This document shows positions 1 to 6,639 of a stretch of 64,000 nucleotides of DNA, piece by piece. The DNA comes from Acidaminococcus hominis (GTDB taxonomy: Bacteria; Bacillota; Negativicutes; Acidaminococcales; Acidaminococcaceae). A program made the translations under genes and the position numbers. The number at the start of each line of letters is the position of its first letter. The first letter of the stretch is position 1. The DNA is taken from contig NZ_OLMM01000004.1 of assembly GCF_900291475.1 (NCBI RefSeq), forward strand, positions 186,001 to 250,000. The letters are read 5' to 3'. The notes under the pieces were generated by a model that was not told the DNA's origin, did not search any database, and saw nothing but the letters and a program-made list of their open reading frames with translations.

Positions 1-252
1 CTTTACACCATCTCCGTCATGCACCGGCGTCGGGCATACGGGAGGGATGATCCCGCCCCATTGGCTTTCTGCGCCACGTGCCTTGGCAGCTTCGATGGCC
101 GCATCTAGTTTTGCTTTTCCCGCTACATCAGTCTTAGGCAGCAGGATCGTGCAGGAATATTTGGCCGGTTGATCCGGATGGTTTGCAAAAGGTTTTACCA
201 GGTGGACATAACTCAGTCTGACATTCTCCAGTACGCATTGTGTGTTGTTCAT
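1..252 (-). CDS. Phage DUF2815 family protein, partial (3' end outside the window)
   Basis: The reading frame opens with ATG at 252 and runs off the left edge, so only about 84 N-terminal residues are visible. The start MNNTQCVLENVRLSYVHLV, then PDQPAKYSCTILLPK and later GIIPPVCPTPVHDGDG, match the pattern of DUF2815. Members of this family are phage proteins encoded beside DUF2800 and a phage DNA polymerase, and are thought to bind single-stranded DNA. Only 2 bp separate it from the DUF2800 gene upstream, so the two are co-transcribed. A polymerase gene would be expected further left, outside the window. The family call is fairly secure; the single-stranded-DNA role is family-level inference. 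Confidence 0.8.
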   Translation of the reverse strand, partial: MNNTQCVLENVRLSYVHLVKPFANHPDQPAKYSCTILLPKTDVAGKAKLDAAIEAAKARGAESQWGGIIPPVCPTPVHDGDGVK

Positions 253-254
253 AA

Positions 255-1421
255 TTACGCCTCCATATCTTTAAATACATTTTCAGCCTTGGCCACGTTG
301 CTGATGGCCGGCCGTTTATCTGAATCGGGCACCAGGGTAGGTTTTCCCGGATTCTTAACGATAAAGTCTTGCATCCATTCTTCGAATTCTTTCTTGCCTA
401 CGGCTTTCTCGGTCTGTGCCAGTGTAAGCGGCACCCGGTTGTACAGAATGGATTCAGGGATACCATGCTGCAGAAGTACTGCAAACGCTTTTTCCTGGTC
501 AGTCCACCCCCGGCTGCCACGCCCTTCTACCGCTTTCCATCCAGGGATCTCCGCGCCGTTGAGGGCGGAGGTAAGTGCGTAATCCTGCAGATCCTCGATC
601 CATTGTTTCAGCCCCTTGGCCAGTTCCAAATACTGGGAAAGGCTGCTTGGCTTCAGTAGTTTTGGATCTCCGGCTTCTTGAGCTTTTAGGCCAACGTTTT
701 TGTAGTAGTCTGCCCGGGCTTTGCACTGCTGCCGGGCCCGGCAAAACCGGCACCATTCTCCGGGCTGAGCTTCTCCCTCGCCTTTCATGGCCTTATCGGC
801 TGCAGGTTTGACCACGTTCGTTCCCCAGTCCCGCAATTCGGCGACCGAAATGGAATCGGTACTGTAGTTGTTGATCCGGGGCTGGATGATGGTCATAGTA
901 ACCTGCTTCAGAGGATACAGGATTGCGTACCGCTCCAGGGCGCCCAACGCATATAGCCGCAGCTGCGGGTTGTTTTTGGCGTCAACTTCCACGCCTTTGC
1001 CGTGTTTATAATCCACGATATTAAGGGTATCACCGCCCAAAATGAGGCAATCGGCTGTACCGAAACCATCCGGCACATACTTGGAAAAATCTACTTTCTG
1101 TTCGGCTACCACATGAGGTAAATTCGGGTAGGAAAGCATGATGCTTTTAATCCGATCCAGGTACTCTTCGCTGCATTCGTCCATTTCTTTTTGATACCCA
1201 GTCTCTTTCTGGAGTTTGTGCAACTGCCGGGTATAAGTACTGCTGGACATAGGCTCCACCGCATATTTCCGAAGCTTCAGTTCACAGAACTTATGCGCCA
1301 GGGTCCCCTCAGCCGCATATGGGCTGAGGGTATCCGGAAATTTTGCCTCCAGAGAAGGGGCGATGGGGCAGTGCAGCCAACGGTGTGCGCTGGATGCTGA
1401 AAGGAATGCATGGGCGGTCAT
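255..1421 (-). CDS. Phage DUF2800 protein, PD-(D/E)XK nuclease-like with probable Fe-S cysteines
   Basis: This 388-aa protein matches DUF2800, a phage family with a RecB/Cas4-like nuclease fold. The nuclease core is visible as GTAD around D124, followed by NIVDYKHGKG (D137-x-K139), which provides the D...DxK metal-binding set. C18 near the N-terminus and the C-terminal trio C224, C227 and C233 (CRFCRARQQC) copy the layout of the 4Fe-4S cluster in Cas4 and AddB nucleases. It overlaps the upstream 142-aa gene by 4 bp and is followed after 2 bp by the DUF2815 gene, a conserved phage replication or recombination block. End-processing of DNA is a reasonable guess, but the substrate is unknown. Confidence 0.82.
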   Translation of the reverse strand: MTAHAFLSASSAHRWLHCPIAPSLEAKFPDTLSPYAAEGTLAHKFCELKLRKYAVEPMSSSTYTRQLHKLQKETGYQKEMDECSEEYLDRIKSIMLSYPNLPHVVAEQKVDFSKYVPDGFGTADCLILGGDTLNIVDYKHGKGVEVDAKNNPQLRLYALGALERYAILYPLKQVTMTIIQPRINNYSTDSISVAELRDWGTNVVKPAADKAMKGEGEAQPGEWCRFCRARQQCKARADYYKNVGLKAQEAGDPKLLKPSSLSQYLELAKGLKQWIEDLQDYALTSALNGAEIPGWKAVEGRGSRGWTDQEKAFAVLLQHGIPESILYNRVPLTLAQTEKAVGKKEFEEWMQDFIVKNPGKPTLVPDSDKRPAISNVAKAENVFKDMEA

Positions 1422-1846
1422 AATTTAGCCCCCAGGGCCCGAAGGTCCGCAGCTACCGATCCGAAATCGGATTCCTTGATTGCCATGAAGCTATCCGCGC
1501 CATATTTCCGGGTAAGCGCAGTCATTTCATCGAACTTCCCGGCATCGAGTAAAGGAGCTGCCGCTGTGATCAGATCATCCAGGGTATAGGTTTTGGCAGG
1601 TGCTGTGGGAACCACGGGAGTTGCTGTTGGGATGTGCGCCGCGGGATTGTTGTTTTGGATGACCACGGTGGAACCCGGAGCCAGCTTGATGGACTCATCC
1701 TTCGCTGGGATTTTTTCGGCTACATAGTCTGGATGGGCCGGTTCGGTTCCGGGTACTTCCACCAGTACTGGTTCATCTTTGAAGCCTAGCAGTGCAGCCG
1801 CTTCCTGTCTGATTTGCTTCGGTGTGCCCTCAAAAATAACTTTCAT
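1418..1846 (-). CDS. Hypothetical phage protein upstream of DUF2800
   Basis: The 142-aa product starts MKVIFEGTPKQIRQEAAALL, has a proline- and alanine-rich middle (about residues 62-85, low complexity), and ends in a helical segment beginning YTLDDLITAAAPLLDAGKF. This resembles small helical C-terminal domains found in phage proteins encoded next to DUF2800, but I do not recognise a named family. The start is supported by GCGAGG a suitable distance upstream. The stop codon overlaps the DUF2800 start by 4 bp, so translation is probably coupled. Function is unknown; membership of the early prophage operon is clear from the packing. Confidence 0.7.
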   Translation of the reverse strand: MKVIFEGTPKQIRQEAAALLGFKDEPVLVEVPGTEPAHPDYVAEKIPAKDESIKLAPGSTVVIQNNNPAAHIPTATPVVPTAPAKTYTLDDLITAAAPLLDAGKFDEMTALTRKYGADSFMAIKESDFGSVAADLRALGAKL

Positions 1847-1883
1847 AATAAAAACCTCGCTTTCTTTTTAATCAGTTTCGCGG

Positions 1884-1946
1884 TATAATCAGTGTTGTAT
1901 ATTTTTATGCGCTCATCAGTATGGCTGTGCTGATGAGCTTTTTTTT
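1884..1946 (+). terminator. Plus-strand TATAAT box followed at once by an intrinsic terminator
   Basis: On the plus strand TATAAT (1884-1889) is followed by a hairpin with a 9-bp perfect stem (GCTCATCAG, 1911-1919, with CTGATGAGC, 1930-1938) and eight T residues (1939-1946). No plus-strand gene lies between or nearby, and the neighbouring genes run on the minus strand. On the minus strand the hairpin has no following T-run. It therefore terminates rightward transcripts, perhaps read-in from the left or a very short RNA. The -35 region is weak. Confidence 0.6.
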
Positions 1947-1970
1947 GCGTTCAATTGACCTCACCTCCCT

Positions 1971-2186
1971 TCAGCAGTAAGCGGCCATCCCGGCTAGAAT
2001 AATTAGGCCAGCAAGAGTTGCCGCCATACCCGTCACAAAACCTTGGAACCGTGGCCCCAGGGCCTGGATGCCGTCGCAGATCACATCAATAAGCCACATA
2101 ACCAGATCCATCGCCGTCCGGATCAGCACATATGGCAGCAGAATCATCAGCGCCGGCCAGGGTGCGTTCTTAGGTTTCTTTTGCAT
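1971..2186 (-). CDS. Small prophage membrane protein
   Basis: A 71-aa protein with a basic N-terminus (MQKKPKNAPW) and two hydrophobic stretches, at about residues 11-35 and 50-70, so probably two membrane helices. The start is well supported by GGGAGGGAG seven bases upstream. It lies in the leftward early operon. Its first codons overlap the 3' end that the upstream HTH gene would have without its internal TAG. I recognise no family. A holin-like or exclusion role is possible, but nothing in the sequence settles it. Confidence 0.6.
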   Translation of the reverse strand: MQKKPKNAPWPALMILLPYVLIRTAMDLVMWLIDVICDGIQALGPRFQGFVTGMAATLAGLIILAGMAAYC

Positions 2187-2241
2187 CGTTCTCCCTCCCT
2201 ATCAATATCCCCAGGGGAATCCCCAGAGCTTTAGCAATCTT

Positions 2242-2637
2242 CTACCATGACTTGATCCCGAACTGGTTGTATCCAGCCAGGACTCTGTGCAGATGCCCTT
2301 TGCTGAGTCCCAGCCGGTCATTAAACTGGGGCACCGTCAGGTGTTTCTTCTTCCTCAGCTTTTCCAGATTCCGCAGTCCGAATTCTGCTTCCGCCCGGCT
2401 CACGTCCATGATTGTTTCAGGGACCGGCTTGATCAGATCTCTCAGCTTCATTCCGAGGACCCGGGAAATCTCTAAGAGAGCATCATCCGGTATACTCTTG
2501 ATGGAGCCTTGCTCCACCTGGGTCAGCCATCCAGGTGACCGGCCCACCGCAAGGCTGATGGTCATCACGGAAATCCCTTTCTGAAGCCGCCAGTATCGTA
2601 TGCTGGATATGATGTTGTCCATCATCTCAGCATCCAT
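2242..2637 (-). CDS. Prophage XRE-type regulator cut short by an in-frame TAG
   Basis: From ATG 2637, preceded by GGGAGGTGG, the frame encodes 131 aa. Residues about 8-62 form a Cro/CI-type helix-turn-helix (ISVMTISLAVGRSPGWLTQV). After a linker a second HTH-like unit begins (LRKKKHLTVPQFNDRLGLSK). It ends abruptly at a TAG (2242-2244) just after GIKSW. In the same frame the sequence continues KIAKALGIPLGILIGREN to a TAA at 2170-2172, which is exactly what the end of an HTH_3 domain looks like. The intact gene would be 155 aa. This is either a nonsense mutation (CAG to TAG would do it) or a recoded or suppressed codon. Confidence 0.75.
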   Translation of the reverse strand: MDAEMMDNIISSIRYWRLQKGISVMTISLAVGRSPGWLTQVEQGSIKSIPDDALLEISRVLGMKLRDLIKPVPETIMDVSRAEAEFGLRNLEKLRKKKHLTVPQFNDRLGLSKGHLHRVLAGYNQFGIKSW

Positions 2638-2651
2638 GGTGCCACCTCCCT

Positions 2652-2861
2652 TCACTGCATTTCTTCTACTCGCCTTTCCAGCTCTTCCACCGGAATGCCC
2701 AGCCAGGCTGCCAGCTTCCCGGGACTGATGGTGTAGTTCCACCGGCTTCCAGTCATCTTGTAGGCCACCCCGATATCCAGCAGCTTCCGCTGCAGGCCGA
2801 TCCGCACATACATCGGACCCTTGCCCATCAGGGCTGCTGCCCTTGATACTGTCAGTTTCAT
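2652..2861 (-). CDS. Small excisionase-like or HTH phage DNA-binding protein
   Basis: A 69-aa protein, MKLTVSRAAALMGKGPMYVR at the start, resembling short phage DNA-binding proteins with a MerR/excisionase-like winged helix (AAxLxGKxPxxVRxGLQ near the N-terminus, and GSRWNYTISPGKLAAWLG). ATG 2861 is preferred over a GTG nine bases upstream because that GTG lies inside the Shine-Dalgarno GAGGTG. A 17-bp palindromic operator (2876-2892) sits directly upstream. It is probably an early regulator or excision factor of the prophage; the exact role is inferred. Confidence 0.7.
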   Translation of the reverse strand: MKLTVSRAAALMGKGPMYVRIGLQRKLLDIGVAYKMTGSRWNYTISPGKLAAWLGIPVEELERRVEEMQ

Positions 2862-2875
2862 TGTTTTCACCTCGT

Positions 2876-2892
2876 ATTTCTATTTTAGAAAT
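2876..2892. promoter_or_regulatory. Prophage operator, 17-bp palindrome
   Basis: ATTTCTATTTTAGAAAT has perfect 7-bp arms (ATTTCTA and TAGAAAT) around TTT. It lies between the Cro-like gene and the excisionase-like gene, just upstream of the latter's ribosome-binding site. A near-identical sequence fills the spacer of the leftward promoter at 3147-3163, which supports a shared repressor site. Confidence 0.7.
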
Positions 2893-2909
2893 TTATCTTG
2901 TAAAAAAAA

Positions 2910-3107
2910 TCAGTAGTATAAATCTTCAATCTTGCAGTCAAATGCCCGAGCTAAAACCGGTAGCATGTCCGCCCTGAACTTTCTCTCACCTTTTTCATAG
3001 TGAAAATACGCCGGCGCAGATTTAAATCCGAGCAGTTCAGCCATATACTGCATTGACAGGCCTTTTTCCTCTCTCTTCCTTTTGATGAATAGAAGATTGA
3101 TGTTCAT
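2910..3107 (-). CDS. Cro-like XRE family regulator
   Basis: The 65-aa protein MNINLLFIKRKREEKGLSMQ... is a single Cro/CI helix-turn-helix unit (SMQYMAELLGFKSAPAYFHY, about residues 18-37), ending CKIEDLYY. ATG 3107 is chosen because GGGAGGTGG lies directly upstream; the frame stays open further upstream but without translation signals. It is the first gene of the leftward operon and faces the repressor gene, the classical position of Cro. A strong promoter precedes it at 3139-3167. Control of the lysis-lysogeny choice is inferred from position. Confidence 0.8.
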   Translation of the reverse strand: MNINLLFIKRKREEKGLSMQYMAELLGFKSAPAYFHYEKGERKFRADMLPVLARAFDCKIEDLYY

Positions 3108-3138
3108 CTTATCTCCACCTCCCTTCATTTGCTCTTTC

Positions 3139-3167
3139 ATTATAATATTTCTGTTTTGGAAATGCAA
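3139..3167 (-). promoter_or_regulatory. Leftward early promoter of the prophage
   Basis: Read on the minus strand: TTGCAT (3167-3162), a 17-bp spacer and TATAAT (3144-3139), with ATG of the Cro-like gene about 30 bases downstream. The operator-like palindrome 3147-3163 occupies the spacer, so a bound repressor would block RNA polymerase directly. Confidence 0.8.
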
Positions 3168-3191
3168 CAACTTTATTGCTATTTTGTAAAG
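3147..3191. promoter_or_regulatory. Two further repressor-operator copies in the divergent immunity region
   Basis: ATTTCTGTTTTGGAAAT (3147-3163) differs from the perfect site at 2876-2892 at two positions. ATTGCTATTTTGTAAAG (3175-3191) matches it at 12 of 17 positions. Centre-to-centre spacing is 28 bp, and both sites lie between the Cro-like and repressor genes, as expected for a CI/Cro switch. Confidence 0.6.
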
Positions 3192-3215
3192 AAGCCTCTT
3201 TTTCCGTTTTATTAA

Positions 3216-3224
3216 TGCTATAAT
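3216..3224 (+). promoter_or_regulatory. Rightward repressor promoter, extended -10
   Basis: TGCTATAAT (TGnTATAAT) lies 38 bases upstream of the repressor ATG. No convincing -35 hexamer is present at the usual distance, which is common for extended -10 promoters. It would drive the repressor and the two genes that follow. Confidence 0.55.
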
Positions 3225-3262
3225 GTAAACGTATTAACAATATAGAAATATGGAGGTGTGTC

Positions 3263-3634
3263 ATGAATATTGGTGACAGGATTGCTGAACTGCGCGAACA
3301 AGCTGGAATGAAACAATATGAACTTGCTCAAAAGGCTAACCTGAACCCGGCCGTTCTAAACCGAATTGAAACCGGAAAACGTCCCGCCCGTGATGATGAA
3401 ATCAAGGCTCTTGCACATATTTTCCATGTTTCTACGGACTATCTTCTTGGAAACTCAGATTCTGGGTACTATACCGATCCTGAAACCGCCCGGCTTGCCC
3501 AAGAGCTCCACGATAATCCGGAATACAAAGCCATGTTTGATGCCACCCGGGGACTCTCTCCCGAAGCGGTTAAAGAAGTCATGAACTTTATTAGATTCCA
3601 AAAAGCCAAGGAAGGCGGCAAGGACAATGGATGA
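3263..3634 (+). CDS. Prophage CI-like XRE repressor
   Basis: 123 aa with an N-terminal helix-turn-helix: MNIGDRIAELREQAGMKQYE, then YELAQKANLNPAVLNRIETG (about residues 19-38) and STDYLLGNSD. A short C-terminal segment (PETARLAQELHDNPEYK... EVMNFIRFQKAKEG) is typical of the small phage and ICE repressors that are paired with ImmA-type partners rather than the LexA-like self-cleaving CI. The start has GGAGGTG seven bases upstream. It is divergent from the Cro-like gene, with operators between, and overlaps the next gene by 8 bp. It probably maintains lysogeny. Confidence 0.85.
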   Translation: MNIGDRIAELREQAGMKQYELAQKANLNPAVLNRIETGKRPARDDEIKALAHIFHVSTDYLLGNSDSGYYTDPETARLAQELHDNPEYKAMFDATRGLSPEAVKEVMNFIRFQKAKEGGKDNG

Positions 3635-3848
3635 ACGGCCCCGTGCTGTGCTGTATGATTTGCCCCTGGGAGTGCGGGAGATGGTCTGTGAATCGGACGA
3701 CGGATCTACTGTGGTGCTGTTGAACTCTCGGTACAATCGGGAAACAAACCAGGCGTCCTATCTCCATGCGCTATCTCATGTGAGGAATGGGGATCTGGAC
3801 AAGGAATTGGATGTGGGACAAGTAGAAAAGGAAAGGCACTCTAAATGA
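3627..3848 (+). CDS. Short ImmA/IrrE-like protein with a degenerate metal-binding motif
   Basis: The 73-aa product follows the repressor with an 8-bp overlap, the usual position of an ImmA-type anti-repressor protease. Its middle, NRETNQASYLHALSHVRNGD, aligns by eye with short phage ImmA-like proteins that carry HExxH followed by I-x-N-D/G-D. Here the motif is HALSH: both histidines are kept but the catalytic glutamate is alanine. It is therefore unlikely to be an active zinc protease and may be a binding partner of the repressor. The family call rests on motif and context only. It overlaps the next start by 4 bp. Confidence 0.6.
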   Translation: MDERPRAVLYDLPLGVREMVCESDDGSTVVLLNSRYNRETNQASYLHALSHVRNGDLDKELDVGQVEKERHSK

Positions 3849-4534
3849 ACAGAAAAGTCAAATTTCTACTATTGGTCATCGTAGTACTTGTATTCCCGCC
3901 TTCCCTGATTGTTTTTCTGCTATGGAAACTTTTCCATAAAAATAGCCGTAACAATGAAATCTACGGGGGATATGCAATACCATCTGATGAAATTATGAAA
4001 AAACGGCGTCCTTATCTGAATCAAGCCAAGAGTTTTGGCTTTTTTGAATTGAGAAAAATGAGAGATCTTTCCAATGTGCCAGATGACGTTCTGCAGCGCT
4101 GGGCGTCCCGAGCTGTTGAAGATTTGGGGCGCAATGCTATAACCGCAAATGATGTGATTCCTTTTTTCTCCGGTATCACCAAAAAAGATGCAGGCTATTT
4201 AGCGGCATCCATTAAATCAACTTGTCGATCCTATTGGGATCAGGTAGAGGCTCAGCGGGTCGGCGCTCGGTTCTATCTATGGAGCTCGTTAAAGGGAGAA
4301 CAGCACTTTCACCTAGACAACCTGGTTGTTCCAGTTGGGGTTCCCCTTCCTCCCAATTTGACGAAGGATACCCATATGAATGGTCCTATTTTCCCTGGGG
4401 AAGGGTTTCGATGCTTGTGCTACGCCGAACCCATAATTGATGCTGATCAATTGAAAAGAACCGTAAAAGTCTATGAAAAAGGGATGATTATTTCCATGCC
4501 GAAGCGAGAATTTTTACGAACTCATAAAATATAA
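3845..4534 (+). CDS. Membrane-anchored protein with a MuF-like (phage minor head) domain
   Basis: 229 aa. Residues about 5-29 form one strong membrane segment (FLLLVIVVLVFPPSLIVFLL), followed by basic residues, so the rest is probably cytoplasmic. The C-terminal 110 residues carry the signature of phage head-morphogenesis (MuF/gpF) C-termini: YWDQVEAQRVGARFYLWSS, then HFHLDNLVVPVGVPLPPNL, then GPIFPGEGFRCLCYAEP, which corresponds to the W-S, H..LDG and P..CRC pattern of that family. It overlaps the ImmA-like gene by 4 bp and lies between immunity genes and integrase, where lysogenic accessory genes sit. It is AT-richer than the host genes, which suggests a separate origin. A superinfection-exclusion or defence role is a guess. 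Confidence 0.6.
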   Translation: MNRKVKFLLLVIVVLVFPPSLIVFLLWKLFHKNSRNNEIYGGYAIPSDEIMKKRRPYLNQAKSFGFFELRKMRDLSNVPDDVLQRWASRAVEDLGRNAITANDVIPFFSGITKKDAGYLAASIKSTCRSYWDQVEAQRVGARFYLWSSLKGEQHFHLDNLVVPVGVPLPPNLTKDTHMNGPIFPGEGFRCLCYAEPIIDADQLKRTVKVYEKGMIISMPKREFLRTHKI

Positions 4535-4563
4535 AATACCCTGCCTTGTGAGCAGGGTATTTT
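4533..4563 (+). terminator. Terminator after the MuF-like membrane protein gene
   Basis: A 12-bp perfect stem (AAAATACCCTGC with GCAGGGTATTTT) with a 7-nt loop starts at the stop codon of the gene at 3845-4534. It separates the immunity operon from the integrase gene. Confidence 0.8.
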
Positions 4564-4614
4564 AAAGGACTTTTAAGCAAACATTTGTACAATATGCGAA
4601 AGGAGATACGAACC

Positions 4615-5634
4615 ATGAGATTACCAAGCGGTTATGGATCCATCCGGAAATTGTCGGGAAAGCGCCGGCGTCCCTTTGCCGTCCGGATCACTACCGGATG
4701 GACGGACGAAGGAGAGCAAATCAGGAAATATCTTGGGTATTTTGCCACCAGGCGGGAGGCTCTGGAAGCTCTGGACCTCTATAACCAAAACCCATACAAT
4801 CTGGATTCCCGGTCCATCACCTTTTCCCAGCTCTATGAAAAATGGGCAGAATGGGAATACAAAGGGGAACCGATCCCCCACTGCTACACGGCTGCCTTCC
4901 ACTACTTTTCCCCCGTCCAGGATACTGTGTGGGCGGACCTCAAGGTGGACCCGGTGCAGGACTGCATCGACCGCTGCCCACTGGGGTACAGCACCAAGAA
5001 GAACTTGAAGACCCTGGTGAACAAAATGACCAAGTACTCCGACCGGATGGAGCTGCCCCACCGGGAAATTGTCAGCCTGCTGAAGCTCCCGCCAAAAACC
5101 GAGAGCCGGCTGCACCGGCCCTTTACGCCGGCCCAAATCAAGGCCCTATGGGAGCACCTGGACGATGCCGGAGCCCGGATGGCACTTATCTACATATATA
5201 CAGGGCTTCGGGCCACGGAGCTGCTGAAGATCAAAACGGAAAACGTCCACCTGGATCAGCTGTACATGATGGGCGGTATGAAAACCGCCGCCGGCAAGAA
5301 CCGGGTCATCCCCATCGCAGAGAAAATCTTTCCCCTGGTGCAGGCTCTCTATGATCCCAATCAGGAATACCTTGTCATGGATCCGAAGGACGGGAAGCCT
5401 ATGCTCGGGTATGACCGTCTGAATGATCATGTCTGGAAGCGGTCCCCGGTCCTGCGCCCCATGAAGCACCTGCCTCATGACTGCCGGCATACCTGTGCTA
5501 CCCTGCTGAGCAATGCCGGGGTCGAGCTGAAGATCATCCAGCTCATCCTGGGGCATTCCTCCAAAGATATCACAAACCGTGTCTATACCCACAAGACGAT
5601 AGAGCAGCTTATCGAGGCCATCAATCAGATATGA
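4615..5634 (+). CDS. int: Prophage tyrosine integrase
   Basis: 339 aa. ATG 4615 is chosen for AGGAG nine bases upstream. The N-terminal part (PFAVRITTGWTDEGEQIRKY) is an AP2-like arm-binding domain. The catalytic domain shows R199 (TGLRATEL), K223 or K228, H288-x-x-R291-H292 (LPHDCRHTCATLL), H314 (LILGHSS) and the nucleophile Y324 (NRVYTH), so the enzyme appears complete. It integrates and excises the prophage by recombination at att sites. It converges on rpsI; the chromosome/prophage junction must lie in or near the 150 bp after its stop codon. Confidence 0.93.
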   Translation: MRLPSGYGSIRKLSGKRRRPFAVRITTGWTDEGEQIRKYLGYFATRREALEALDLYNQNPYNLDSRSITFSQLYEKWAEWEYKGEPIPHCYTAAFHYFSPVQDTVWADLKVDPVQDCIDRCPLGYSTKKNLKTLVNKMTKYSDRMELPHREIVSLLKLPPKTESRLHRPFTPAQIKALWEHLDDAGARMALIYIYTGLRATELLKIKTENVHLDQLYMMGGMKTAAGKNRVIPIAEKIFPLVQALYDPNQEYLVMDPKDGKPMLGYDRLNDHVWKRSPVLRPMKHLPHDCRHTCATLLSNAGVELKIIQLILGHSSKDITNRVYTHKTIEQLIEAINQI

Positions 5635-5722
5635 TTGTGTGCCCTGTACGTACCCTTTTTGTACCCTGTAGATAAAATCAGCCTGGTTTTCTGTAGGTTT
5701 TATCCATTCTTGAAATAAAAAG

Positions 5723-5751
5723 AAAGCGCATCCCGTCTTGGGATACGCTTT
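5723..5751 (-). terminator. Terminator of rplM-rpsI, possibly bidirectional
   Basis: A 12-bp stem with one mismatch (AAAGCGCATCCC with GGGATACGCTTT) and a 5-nt loop. On the minus strand it is followed by CTTTTTATTTC, on the plus strand by TCTTCTT. It can end the ribosomal transcript and also that of the convergent integrase gene. The region 5635-5722 holds AT-rich sequence with a repeated GTACCCT, possibly part of the attachment site. Confidence 0.7.
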
Positions 5752-5788
5752 TCTTCTTGCATAAATTTGCAACAGTTTGCAGAACGAC

Positions 5789-6181
5789 TTACCTTTTAGA
5801 GAACTGGGAAGCCTTACGAGCTTTCTTCAAGCCGTATTTGCGGCGTTCTTTTTCCCGAGGATCTCTGGTCAGCAGACCAGCTTTTTTCAGCAGGGGACGG
5901 AAGTCAGCATCCACTTTCAGCAGGGCACGGGCAATACCATGACGGATTGCACCAGCCTGGCCAGCAATGCCGCCGCCAACTACGTTAGCGATAACATCGT
6001 ATTTGCCCAGGGTTTCCGTGGTATCCAGCGGTTGACGAACCACCAGTTCCAGGGTCTTCAGGCCAAAATATTGGCTCAATTCACGGCCGTTGATTTCGAT
6101 CTTGCCTTCGCCCGGAACAAGGCGAACGCGAGCAACAGAGCTCTTGCGGCTGCCAGTTGCATTATAGGTAACTTTTGCCAT
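5789..6181 (-). CDS. rpsI: 30S ribosomal protein S9
   Basis: 130 aa, full length. It starts [20 protein letters not shown], carries the S9 core [20 protein letters not shown], and ends in the basic tail [16 protein letters not shown], whose last residues contact P-site tRNA in the 30S subunit. It follows rplM after a 20-bp gap with its own Shine-Dalgarno, the standard bacterial pair. It is downstream neighbour to the prophage integrase, and its 3' end may form part of the attachment site. Confidence 0.98.
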   Translation of the reverse strand: MAKVTYNATGSRKSSVARVRLVPGEGKIEINGRELSQYFGLKTLELVVRQPLDTTETLGKYDVIANVVGGGIAGQAGAIRHGIARALLKVDADFRPLLKKAGLLTRDPREKERRKYGLKKARKASQFSKR

Positions 6182-6201
6182 TTTCTAGTTCTCCTCTCCT
6201 C

Positions 6202-6639
6202 TTAGCGAATATCGATGGTCAAATCTTCAGGCTTTTGTGCAGCATGAGGATGTTCAGAACCAGCGTATACATGCAGTTTTTTAATGATTTGATTGCCCAG
6301 ACGATTGTGGGGAACCATGCCGCGGATAGCCATTTCAACCATCTTTGCAGGATCCTTTTCCAGCAGTTCGCCGGCTTTCGTATACTTGTCACCGCCCAGA
6401 TAACCGGAATGACGGAAGTAGATTTTTTGAACCAGTTTTTTACCGGTCAGTCTCACTTTAGCAGCATTGATAACGATGACGTTGTCACCAGTATCCATAT
6501 GCGGGGTAAAGGTAGGTTTATGTTTACCGCGGAGCACCTTAGCAACTTCAGCAGCCAGACGGCCCAAAGTCTTATCGGTGGCATCCACTACATACCATTT
6601 GCGTTCAATGGTAGACGGGGTTGCCATGTATGTTTTCAT
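6202..6639 (-). CDS. rplM: 50S ribosomal protein L13
   Basis: 145 aa with the typical start [20 protein letters not shown] and the family motifs [20 protein letters not shown] and [21 protein letters not shown]13 is an early-assembly 50S protein. It is the first gene of the rplM-rpsI operon, with a consensus promoter and a structured leader upstream. The ribosome-binding site AGGAGG is 6-7 bases before the ATG. Confidence 0.98.
   Translation of the reverse strand: MKTYMATPSTIERKWYVVDATDKTLGRLAAEVAKVLRGKHKPTFTPHMDTGDNVIVINAAKVRLTGKKLVQKIYFRHSGYLGGDKYTKAGELLEKDPAKMVEMAIRGMVPHNRLGNQIIKKLHVYAGSEHPHAAQKPEDLTIDIR

Noticed and set aside
2242-2742. Longer start (ATG 2742) for the truncated HTH gene
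   Set aside because: It would overlap the excisionase-like gene and has no ribosome-binding site, while ATG 2637 is preceded by GGGAGGTGG.
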